Below, piece after piece: positions 1 through 8,840 of a stretch of DNA of 64,000 bases. A program made the position numbers and the translations under genes. This DNA is from a bacterium (lineage in GTDB: Bacteria; Moduliflexota; Moduliflexia; Moduliflexales; JAUQPW01). The number at the start of each line of letters is the position of its first letter. Within the stretch, counting starts at the first letter, position 1. Location of the stretch: the NCBI GenBank assembly GCA_030550175.1, contig JAUQPW010000013.1, positions 1 to 64,000 on the forward strand. Reading direction: 5' to 3'. The notes under the pieces were generated by a model. The model was not told the origin of the DNA. It was given only the letters and a program-made list of their open reading frames with translations, and searched no databases.

Positions 1-66
1 TTCCTGGGAAGAAGGAATTTATACCGGGTAATTTTTACAAATACTGAATGGGTTATGGCTCTAAAC

Positions 67-83
67 TGGTATGGTTATTGCAT
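67..83 (+). promoter_or_regulatory. candidate sigma-54 (-24/-12) promoter, tggtatggttattgcat
   Basis: GG and GC dinucleotides at canonical spacing, TTGCA -12 element; no ORF immediately downstream. Confidence 0.5.
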
Positions 84-310
84 TTAAAAACTTCGATGGG
101 GGTGAAGGGAGGAAACTGCTAACTCACCAAGAAGTCCAAGCCCCTGCAAATCCAATAAAAGACAGGAATTTCAGCATTTCAAGCAGGTTTATAAATTTAA
201 TAAATTCCTAACAAATTAAATTTAAGAGATAGAAGATTAGGATTGGTTAAAGAATTACTCTATTTTGCAGTTTTTAACGATTAATCCAAGAAGGGGCATG
301 AAGAATTAAG

Positions 311-353
311 AAAAGCGGGGAAGTAGAGAAAGCGAGGGGCATTCCGCTTTTTT
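311..353 (+). terminator. candidate rho-independent terminator aaaagcgg...ccgctttttt
   Basis: 8-bp perfect stem (311-318 / 344-351) followed by a T tract; loop is long (25 nt). Confidence 0.45.
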
Positions 354-777
354 CCTCTCTTCGTAGGAAACAATTATGAAAAAAAATACCAAAATCTAAA
401 AAATATAATGTAAATTTAAATTTTGAAACAAATCCAGTTATAAATATAGGATTAAAAATTCTTTAAGCTGGTATTTTATCACAAAGGGTGCTTCTATACG
501 AAATTAAAGTGGGTAAATGAAATTTTTTCATATATTATTCTTATTAAAGGATAACTTGAGTCTCAATCCGATGAGAAAGAAAATATCACCGTCATTCTTC
601 CTGTATAAGTTTTTATTGTGACCTTTGGAGATTGTTTAAATCAATCATCATCCCGATTTAGGATAAAGATACGGAGGATATGAACAGAAGGTAAAAGGTT
701 AGAAAGTAGAAAGGAATTCATCGATTCCCTGCTATCTAACCGGATCCTCGTCTGGGAAAGGATCTACAAGTTTAAAA

Positions 778-2694
778 ATGGATTATGTATTCGTTTATAA
801 GGGGGATAACCTTAATAAAACCAAGAATGTTATCTCGATAGATCCGCGAAAACCCATCTCCATCGGAAGACATGATTTTAACGATATTCATCTTCCGGAT
901 CCCTCGGTTTCAAGATTTCATGTGATGTTCTTCCCTAATCCAGAGGGTTATTATTATTTCCAGGATCTAGGTAGTCAAAATGGTACCTATATCAATGGAA
1001 AGAAGAGAGATTATGGGATCGTAAATGAAGAAGACCGGATCGGCGTAGGAAATTATACTGTGATTTTTCAAAAGCAGGGGAAAAAAAGCCGGGTAGAAAA
1101 ATCTTACCTAACCTTTATGACCGATAAAAATGAGAGCGACCTTATGAAAACGGTCCATTTTTATGCCCTTTCTCCCCAAAGACAAGAAGAAATAGAAATG
1201 TTAAAGGGTGATCCCGAAGGGCTTTTACTACTTTACCGCCTCAGTCGTTTTGCAAACCTGACCCTGGATATGGAAGAAGCTTTACAGGGGATTGTTGAAG
1301 AGCTGGCCAGATTCTTTCAGCCCGATGCCGAACAAGATCCCTTCTTTCGAATACTTATTGCCTTGTTGGAACCGGGGGGGGTTAACCCGACCTGTTTGGC
1401 AAAATTTCCTTCCGAGGAAGGTGAAATAAAAGTCAGTCAGACCATTATTCGACGTCTTCTCGATGAAAGGAAGGCTCTGATGGCGATGGATGCCTCGGTA
1501 GATGAAAGATTTAAAACAAATGGGATTCTCCCTGCCGGAAGTATCCTGGGTTTACAGATAAAATCTGTAATTTGCATTCCTCTGGAATGGGATAAAGAAA
1601 TCAAAGGATTCCTTTATTTATCCAGCTCAAAAAAGGGTCTGTTTGGAGAAAGGGACTTAAATCTTTTAAACCTGATCAGTGTAGATATATCTACTCTCAT
1701 AGAGAGGGATTTAGATTATCGAGCCATCCGAGATGAAAAAGTACGGCTTGAGAATAAACTTGAAATGGAAGGTACCATCATCGGGGTAAGCCCGGGGATC
1801 AGGAACATCTTGAAAACTATTGAAAAACTTGCAGACACCGATGTCAACGTTTTAATAACCGGAGAAACAGGAACCGGGAAGGATCTGGTTGCCAAAGCCA
1901 TCCATCAGAATTCTAAAAGAAGAGGAAAACCCTTTATAGACGTCAACTGTGCAGCCATCCCTGAGACCCTCCTGGAGAGTGAATTATTTGGGGTTATAGC
2001 CAACTATCCGGGGCTTCACAACAAAGAAGCCCTTAAGGGAAAATTTGAACTGGCCCAGGGAGGAGTTGTGTTCCTCAATGAGATTGGCGAGCTTCCACCC
2101 AAACTCCAGGCCAAACTCCTCACCGTCTTGGAAGAAAAGAAAATTTGGCCGTTAGGAGGCACTCATCCGATTCCCGTAGATATAAGAATCCTGGCAGCCA
2201 CCAATCGAAACCTCCAACAGGAGGTCCGAGAAGGCCGTTTTAGAGAAGATCTTTATGAACGGTTAAATACCTTCCCCCTCCATTTACCCTCCCTGAGGGA
2301 AAGGAAAGAAGATATTCCGCTTTTAGCTGGTTATTTTCTTTATAAATTGCGGCAACAATACGCCAAAAGGATCTCCCGCTTTTCGAACTCCTGCATGAAA
2401 TCCCTCACCTCGTATGACTGGCCGAGAAACATTCGGGAATTAAAAAATGCCATCGAGAGGGCGATAATTCTCACGGATAAGTCAGTCATCACTCCAGAGT
2501 TCTTTGATTTCAAGGTTAAGAAAGAGACCAAGCCTAAATCCTTAAAGGAAGTAGAAAAAGAACATATTCTCTATGTGCTGGAATACACCCAAGGAAATAA
2601 GGAAAAAGCCGGTCATATCCTTGGAATTTCAAAACAAACCCTCTACAACAAAGGGAAAGAGTACGGTCTTCCCGGATTTGAAGAAAGCGTCTAG
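778..2694 (+). CDS. FHA-GAF-AAA+ (bEBP-like)-Fis HTH regulator lacking the GAFTGA loop
   Basis: N-terminal FHA (SIGRHDFNDIHLPDPSVSRFH...DLGSQNGTYING), GAF-like region, Walker A GETGTGKD, FREDLYERLN..LRERKEDI, C-terminal Fis-type HTH. Confidence 0.88.
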   Translation: MDYVFVYKGDNLNKTKNVISIDPRKPISIGRHDFNDIHLPDPSVSRFHVMFFPNPEGYYYFQDLGSQNGTYINGKKRDYGIVNEEDRIGVGNYTVIFQKQGKKSRVEKSYLTFMTDKNESDLMKTVHFYALSPQRQEEIEMLKGDPEGLLLLYRLSRFANLTLDMEEALQGIVEELARFFQPDAEQDPFFRILIALLEPGGVNPTCLAKFPSEEGEIKVSQTIIRRLLDERKALMAMDASVDERFKTNGILPAGSILGLQIKSVICIPLEWDKEIKGFLYLSSSKKGLFGERDLNLLNLISVDISTLIERDLDYRAIRDEKVRLENKLEMEGTIIGVSPGIRNILKTIEKLADTDVNVLITGETGTGKDLVAKAIHQNSKRRGKPFIDVNCAAIPETLLESELFGVIANYPGLHNKEALKGKFELAQGGVVFLNEIGELPPKLQAKLLTVLEEKKIWPLGGTHPIPVDIRILAATNRNLQQEVREGRFREDLYERLNTFPLHLPSLRERKEDIPLLAGYFLYKLRQQYAKRISRFSNSCMKSLTSYDWPRNIRELKNAIERAIILTDKSVITPEFFDFKVKKETKPKSLKEVEKEHILYVLEYTQGNKEKAGHILGISKQTLYNKGKEYGLPGFEESV

Positions 2695-2801
2695 AAATTG
2701 GACGCTCTCCGATTTCAATCTCTGAATCTCTGAAGATGAAAAATAAGAGAAAACCTCTATAAGTCAAGAAGAATTAAACTGATTTGGAATTAGAAAGGTA
2801 T

Positions 2802-2817
2802 TGGCATTAAGATTGCC
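2802..2817 (+). promoter_or_regulatory. candidate sigma-54 promoter tggcattaagattgcc for the EPS operon
   Basis: TGGCAT-N5-TTGC at canonical spacing, ~65 bp upstream of the first EPS gene. Confidence 0.65.
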
Positions 2818-2880
2818 CTTAGATCATAACAGGGAAATGGAAGCTAAAAATCAGGTTATCATAGTACGGAGGCACACAGA

Positions 2881-4341
2881 ATGAAATTCCAAAAGATCTA
2901 TACCAAGAATGGATTTTTAATCCTGTGGTTGGTTAATACCCTTATCCCCATTCTGTCCTTTTATATGGCTGTCTGGATGAGAAGCAAGATCTCTTCCTCG
3001 CCCTATGTACTGAAGGGATCTATCCTCCAGAATGCCATTCTTTTTACCTTATTAAGTCAATACTTTTTCTATTTATTTGACCTTTATAATTTCAGGATAA
3101 AACTCAGCACCCTCAGTTTGTATAATTTCAGAGTAAAACTGGGTACCCTCAGTTTGATTCTGGGTATTTCTACTTCCATTATTATTGCTTTAAGTATCCT
3201 GGGAGTAGGCTATTACTTTATCCCTTCCTTAAACCAGAGTAAAAGTCTTCTAGCTTTATCCGGTCTATTTACCATCATTTTGATCAGCTCTTGGTGGCTG
3301 ATCTATGATAAAACCATCCGTGTCCCACAACGAATTTTGATTGTAGGTTCCTCGGAGATTGGAGAAACCATTGCACGGGAAATTCTTTCAAACCCGGATA
3401 TGGGCTATCAGCTCTTAGGCTTTGTGGATGAATTCTCCATGCAGGATTATGCAGATCAGGAAAATAAGCCTGATATCAAGGGAAATCGGGTTAATACTGC
3501 CTGGATGGCTCCCACTCTGGGAACCCTGACCGAACTGGATCGGGTTATCAAAAATACTAACCCGGATGTGATTGTGGTGGCTTTGGCGGAACGGAGAAAA
3601 TTTTTTCCAATGGAAACCCTGCTGGATTATAAGCTACGGGGTATGAAAATCTATGATTCTATAGATTTTTACGAGCAACTCACCGGTAAAATTCTGGTTC
3701 AGGGACTTCGACCCGGTTGGTTGATATTTTCCGATGGATTTAAAAAATCCAAAGTCAATGAGACTTCCAAGCGTGTTTTAGATATTATGATGGCTACTTT
3801 AGGGCTTATTCTGGCGTCTCCGCTCATGTGCCTCGTAGCCATTTTGATAAAATTGGAAAGTCGCGGACCTCTCATTTTTTCCCAGGAACGGGTGGGGCAA
3901 TGGGATCGATCCTTTACCATTCACAAATTTCGTTCTATGATTCAAGAAGCAGAAGCCTCTACAGGTCCTGTTTGGGCAACTGATAAAGACCCACGGATTA
4001 CCAGAATTGGACGGTTCATTCGAAAGTATCGGATTGATGAGTTACCCCAGCTCTTTAATATTCTTAAGGGAGACATGAGCCTGGTGGGGCCGAGACCGGA
4101 AAGAACCCACTTTGTAGAGATTCTCAGAAAAGAAACCCCTTACTATGCAATCCGCTCCACGGTAAAACCCGGACTTACGGGCTGGGCCCAGGTTAGTTTC
4201 CACTATGGATCTTCTGTGGAAGATGCAGTAGAAAAACTCCAGTATGATCTATTTTATATCAAAAATCGATCTTTGTTTCTAGATCTCGTTATTATTCTAA
4301 AAACAATAGGCGTGGTCTTGCTAGGAAAGGGCGCAAAATAA
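2881..4341 (+). CDS. exopolysaccharide polyprenyl glycosylphosphotransferase (sugar transferase, XrtA/PEP-CTERM-associated type)
   Basis: N-terminal TM helices, CoA-binding-like domain, C-terminal bacterial sugar transferase motifs (KRVLDIMMA..., KFRSM, LPQLFNILKGDMSLVGPRPE). Confidence 0.92.
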   Translation: MKFQKIYTKNGFLILWLVNTLIPILSFYMAVWMRSKISSSPYVLKGSILQNAILFTLLSQYFFYLFDLYNFRIKLSTLSLYNFRVKLGTLSLILGISTSIIIALSILGVGYYFIPSLNQSKSLLALSGLFTIILISSWWLIYDKTIRVPQRILIVGSSEIGETIAREILSNPDMGYQLLGFVDEFSMQDYADQENKPDIKGNRVNTAWMAPTLGTLTELDRVIKNTNPDVIVVALAERRKFFPMETLLDYKLRGMKIYDSIDFYEQLTGKILVQGLRPGWLIFSDGFKKSKVNETSKRVLDIMMATLGLILASPLMCLVAILIKLESRGPLIFSQERVGQWDRSFTIHKFRSMIQEAEASTGPVWATDKDPRITRIGRFIRKYRIDELPQLFNILKGDMSLVGPRPERTHFVEILRKETPYYAIRSTVKPGLTGWAQVSFHYGSSVEDAVEKLQYDLFYIKNRSLFLDLVIILKTIGVVLLGKGAK

Positions 4342-4464
4342 TTTGCTTTTGACCCAGGGACTTTATATCTTTAAATTAACTGGTAGTGTTAAATATTCTT
4401 CTTCAGGGTCTTATATACACTTTTTAAATCAACTTACTTTCCTCTTTTTAATTGAGGTAAGCCT

Positions 4465-6207
4465 ATGGATACTTTAGAACAATTTAACCTCCACTATTAT
4501 CTTCAATATGGTCTTTCGATCCTTTCCCGTCGTCGCTGGTTATTTTTCTGGTCTTTTCTCTCAGTACTTTGCCTGGCTACCGTAGCGAGTTTTTTTATCC
4601 CTAAAGTTTATAAAACCAGTACAACGATCCTTATTGAAAGAGATTCGGTCATTAACCCCTTAACAAGGGGTTTAGCCACGACCTCGGAAATGCAAGAGCG
4701 GTTACGTACGATTCGTCAGGGAATTTTAAGTCGCCCTCTCATTGAAAAGGTGATCAGGAAGTTAGATCTGGATAAGGAAGTTCGCACACCTGAAGAACTG
4801 GATGCTTTAATCCGAAAGATACAAAATCAATTAGATATTAACATTCGAGGAAGTGATTTATTTATCGTCACTTATACGGGAAGCGATCCAGTTATGGTGA
4901 AACAGTTAATTGATACTTTAACAGCCCTGTATATCGAGGAAAATATTAGCGCAAAACGATCGGATACTTATCAGGCCTTTGATTTTATCAATGAGCAGTT
5001 GCAAATATATAAGAAAAAGCTGGAAGAATCCGAAAAAACCCTTCGTGAATTTAAAGAGGCGAATCTTAAAGATTTACAGTATAGAACTTCGGTAACTTCT
5101 GTTACCCAGTCAGCAGAAGGAGGGTCCAAAGAAGTACAGGTTAGCAGTGGTCCTATAGTTGGAGGGTTACTGGGTGGTGGAGCTCAAAACGCTAATCTGG
5201 CTAAACTGGAACAATATCAAAATAGCTTAAATGAGGTGGAAATGTCCCTTAAACCTCTTTACTCAAAGTTGGAGAGTTTGAAAAAGCAGCTTGCAACGGA
5301 AGACCCTGTCATCATTATCCCATCTACCTCGGCGTCTCCGGCTCTATCAGATCCTGCTCAGATCAGATTAAAGGAATTGGAAAATGAATTGGCTACCCTG
5401 TTAACTAAGTATAAAGATCAGCATCCAGATGTTATCCGGGTAAGAAGTGAGATTGAGGAAGTTAAAAAGCAGGTGCGGAATACAAGACCAGATAAAAGCC
5501 CTACTATAAATTGGAATGCCGCTCAATTCAACCCGGTTTATCAGAATCTCTCCCAGGAGATAAGCAAGACAGAACTGGAGATCAGCACCCTGGAAAGACG
5601 TCGGGATGATCTTAAGAAGAAAATCGAAGAGTATAATGTGAAGGTCAAAACAATTCCTACCATAGAGCAGGAATATATAAGATTAACCAGAGATTATAAG
5701 GTGAATGAGGATATCTACCAGATGCTTCTGCGGCGTCTGGAGGAGGCTCGTATCTCCAAGGAATTGGAAGTTAAGGAAAAAGGGACTACCTTTAAAATCA
5801 TTGAACCCGCCATTGTTCCTCTAAAACCCAGCAGTCCGAGTCAGTTACTGGTTATCTTTATGGGGCTTGTAGGGGGGTTAGGAGCCGGTTTGGGGGCCAT
5901 CGTTTTAGCAGAGGTGACCTACCGTCCTTTCAATGATCAAAAGGAAGCGGAAAGTTATTTAGGAGTTCCTGTTCTGGCTACCATTCCCCGGATCCTTATA
6001 GACGAGGATATTCGATGGAGAAAAAGGTCCTATCAGATCATGGCTATGTTATGCAGTCTTTATATTTTATTAACGGGAACGGCGATCGCCTGGCAGACTT
6101 TTTACAAGAATTCTTCCTACCGGGAAGCCATCCAGAGAAACTATCAGAATTTACCTGGATTTATTCAGGATGCGTTGGAACCGTTTAGAAAAATTCCTTC
6201 TAAATAA
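4465..6207 (+). CDS. Wzz/GNVR-family polysaccharide chain-length determinant (XrtA-associated type)
   Basis: N- and C-terminal TM helices, coiled coil, Wzz domain context. Confidence 0.9.
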   Translation: MDTLEQFNLHYYLQYGLSILSRRRWLFFWSFLSVLCLATVASFFIPKVYKTSTTILIERDSVINPLTRGLATTSEMQERLRTIRQGILSRPLIEKVIRKLDLDKEVRTPEELDALIRKIQNQLDINIRGSDLFIVTYTGSDPVMVKQLIDTLTALYIEENISAKRSDTYQAFDFINEQLQIYKKKLEESEKTLREFKEANLKDLQYRTSVTSVTQSAEGGSKEVQVSSGPIVGGLLGGGAQNANLAKLEQYQNSLNEVEMSLKPLYSKLESLKKQLATEDPVIIIPSTSASPALSDPAQIRLKELENELATLLTKYKDQHPDVIRVRSEIEEVKKQVRNTRPDKSPTINWNAAQFNPVYQNLSQEISKTELEISTLERRRDDLKKKIEEYNVKVKTIPTIEQEYIRLTRDYKVNEDIYQMLLRRLEEARISKELEVKEKGTTFKIIEPAIVPLKPSSPSQLLVIFMGLVGGLGAGLGAIVLAEVTYRPFNDQKEAESYLGVPVLATIPRILIDEDIRWRKRSYQIMAMLCSLYILLTGTAIAWQTFYKNSSYREAIQRNYQNLPGFIQDALEPFRKIPSK

Positions 6208-6219
6208 GGAGCTTGAACT

Positions 6220-7017
6220 ATGAGCAAAATTGAAGAGGCATTAAAAAAAGCAGCCCAAGCCAGACAACTCCAAAGAATTGATTCTACCTTAACCGACCCG
6301 GAATCTGTAAAGATAATACCGCCTTCTAAAAAACCCCTGGAGAAATCCCTCCTTTTGCGCAATCGACTGGTTACCCTGACGGCTCCCCAATCCATTGAAG
6401 CCGAGCAATATAAAAAACTGCGTACTCAAATCCTTCAACGTACAAAACCTAATTTTCAAAATACCCTTATGGTTACCAGTGCCATCGCCGGTGAAGGAAA
6501 GACCCTTACCGCCTTTAATCTGGCTATTACCATTGCCCAAGGGGTTCACGAGACCGTTCTCCTGGTAGATTGTGATTTTCGCAGGCCTTGTATCCATAAA
6601 CTCCTGGATATTGAGTGTAAGTACGGCCTGTCGGATTACTTAACCAAGAATATCGATCTGGCTAAACTCCTGGTGAAAACCGAAATTAACAAGTTAACCA
6701 TTCTTCCAGCAGGACAAATGCCCCCTAACCCTTCTGAGTTGCTGGCCTCGGAGAAAATGAAGAATCTGGTTAAAGAGATCAAAAACAGATACCAGGATCG
6801 CTATATCATTTTCGATTCGGCACCCCTGTTACCGACCACAGACCCCAGTATCCTGGCCAGGCAGGTAGATGGGGTCATCTTGGTTGTCCAGGCCGGTCGA
6901 ACACCCCGAACGGATGTAGTTTCAGCTTTAAAACTCCTGGAAGGTATTAATGTTCTGGGAGTTGTGCTGAACAGCCTGGACGTTATTTCTCCCAATTATT
7001 ATTACTATTATTATTAA
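6220..7017 (+). CDS. BY-kinase/CpsD-like tyrosine autokinase with C-terminal YYYYYY tail
   Basis: MSKIEEALKKAAQARQ start, Walker A' SAIAGEGKTLTAFNLA, LLVDCDFRRP, IIFDSAPLL, C-terminal Tyr cluster. Confidence 0.92.
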   Translation: MSKIEEALKKAAQARQLQRIDSTLTDPESVKIIPPSKKPLEKSLLLRNRLVTLTAPQSIEAEQYKKLRTQILQRTKPNFQNTLMVTSAIAGEGKTLTAFNLAITIAQGVHETVLLVDCDFRRPCIHKLLDIECKYGLSDYLTKNIDLAKLLVKTEINKLTILPAGQMPPNPSELLASEKMKNLVKEIKNRYQDRYIIFDSAPLLPTTDPSILARQVDGVILVVQAGRTPRTDVVSALKLLEGINVLGVVLNSLDVISPNYYYYYY

Positions 7018-7053
7018 CTTTTTATCAAAAACTTAAAGAAATGGATATCCCAT

Positions 7054-8823
7054 ATGTATAATCAATTTTATGGCTTTAAAGAAAAACCTTTTAAATTAAC
7101 CCCAGATCCAGATTTTTTTTACCATAGCTCCGTTCATAGACAGGCTCTGGCTTATCTAACTTACGGGCTGGAAGATAAACAAGGGTTTATTGCTTTGACC
7201 GGAGAGGTGGGCTCTGGAAAGACAACGGTTATTCAGGTTCTTTTAAATAGTTTAAAGGATACCACTAAAGTCGCTAAAATTAATAATACCAATGACCTAA
7301 CCTCCCTTCAGCTTTTGGAGATGATTGTTCGGGATTTTGGTTTAACCATCAAAGGGGGTTCAAAAACAGAATTATTAGAGAGTTTGAATCGGTTCTTGCT
7401 GGAACAACATGCCTTGGGGAATTATGCTCTGCTGATCGTCGATGAAGCTCAAAATTTCACAACGGCCCTGCTGGAAGAAATTCGACTCCTCTCTAACCTA
7501 GAAACCAGCAAGGAGAAGTTGTTACAAATTATTTTATCTGGACAACCCGAGTTAGCCCATAAACTGAGGCAGCCCAAATTGAGACAGTTGGCTCAGCGGA
7601 TTACTGTCACTTTCCATATGACCGGTTTAGATCGAAAAGAAACCGAAGGCTATATTCACTATCGCTTACAGGTAGCCGGCTGCCAAAATAAAAACCTCTT
7701 CACACCGGAAGCGATCGATCATATCGCCGAATTTTCTAGAGGAATTCCCCGAATGATTAATAATATCTGTGACGCCGCTCTGCTCACCGGCTTTGTTAAC
7801 GAAAAAAGACAGATCGATGAAGCCATTGTCCTGGAAGTCATCGAAGAATTAAAGGCTGTTCAAAGCCCCCTGAAGGAGACCCGAGAACTTTCCACTTCCA
7901 GTACCCCGAAATACTCTCCGGAACCTTCGGAAGAATCTGTTAAAACCGGCCTGGAAGCTTTGCCGGTAACATCCTTACTTGAGAAAAAACTGGAAGAATT
8001 GGGAAGTAAGCTGGAATCGGTTCAGAGAGTAGTTGAAAAAATAGAACAAACGCATCGTTCAGAACCGGCCCCGGAAACAGAATCCCTTCAAGAACAAAGA
8101 AATCTGTCGAAAACTCACGACTTAGAAGAAGATGAGTTAATAGATCTTGAAGCCAGGGAAAAAACTCCTGTCCGGGAAGAAATTTCGATGACGGACCGGA
8201 TGCCCAGAATTGCACAAGAGCTTATTACCAACAGTGCCCACTTCCCTCTGTTTGCCCTCTTGTTGAAAACCAATGTATATGGATTCCCCGAGTATTTAAA
8301 AAATAGGGCTAACCTGGTTATGTGGATTGGAACCCTTATTCAAGCCTGGTTTTTAGGTTCTTCGGATCGTCCCCTACACAAATTCTTGGGCAACTTTATT
8401 TCGCCGCTTATTTACTCAGGGGTCGGGGTTATTCTCCAGGGGCTTTCATTTCTCCAACGGGCCGAGTCTTTAATATTCTGGATATATTCTGGGATTAACG
8501 GACTCTTGCAGGCCCTGCGTATACAAGTCGGAAAAGAGGGCCAGAAGGTCGTCAAGTTCTTTGAGATCCTCCTACGATTGGCTTTGATCCCTGCGTTTTA
8601 TATTTTTTACGAAGTAGAGCGGAGAAGAGGGAGTATTACATGGGGCGCACTTCAGGAATTTTTCGCCGAACAAAACTCTCTAACAGAAGCTTTTAAGCGA
8701 TTTCAAGAGGTGGTAATGGAACTTTTTAAAGATCCGATTTCTGCTTACTTGATCGAAGCTCTCCTTATCTTAGGAGTCCTGTATGGACTGAATAAGGTCT
8801 TGAAAGCCCAAAAGCAAGTTTAG
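7054..8823 (+). CDS. XrtA-associated ExeA/GspA-like AAA ATPase with long C-terminal extension
   Basis: MYNQFYGFKEKPFKLTPDPDFFY start, GEVGSGKTT, LLIVDEAQNF, RGIPRMINNICDAAL. Confidence 0.9.
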   Translation: MYNQFYGFKEKPFKLTPDPDFFYHSSVHRQALAYLTYGLEDKQGFIALTGEVGSGKTTVIQVLLNSLKDTTKVAKINNTNDLTSLQLLEMIVRDFGLTIKGGSKTELLESLNRFLLEQHALGNYALLIVDEAQNFTTALLEEIRLLSNLETSKEKLLQIILSGQPELAHKLRQPKLRQLAQRITVTFHMTGLDRKETEGYIHYRLQVAGCQNKNLFTPEAIDHIAEFSRGIPRMINNICDAALLTGFVNEKRQIDEAIVLEVIEELKAVQSPLKETRELSTSSTPKYSPEPSEESVKTGLEALPVTSLLEKKLEELGSKLESVQRVVEKIEQTHRSEPAPETESLQEQRNLSKTHDLEEDELIDLEAREKTPVREEISMTDRMPRIAQELITNSAHFPLFALLLKTNVYGFPEYLKNRANLVMWIGTLIQAWFLGSSDRPLHKFLGNFISPLIYSGVGVILQGLSFLQRAESLIFWIYSGINGLLQALRIQVGKEGQKVVKFFEILLRLALIPAFYIFYEVERRRGSITWGALQEFFAEQNSLTEAFKRFQEVVMELFKDPISAYLIEALLILGVLYGLNKVLKAQKQV

Positions 8824-8840
8824 AGCTCCAGACCAGACCG

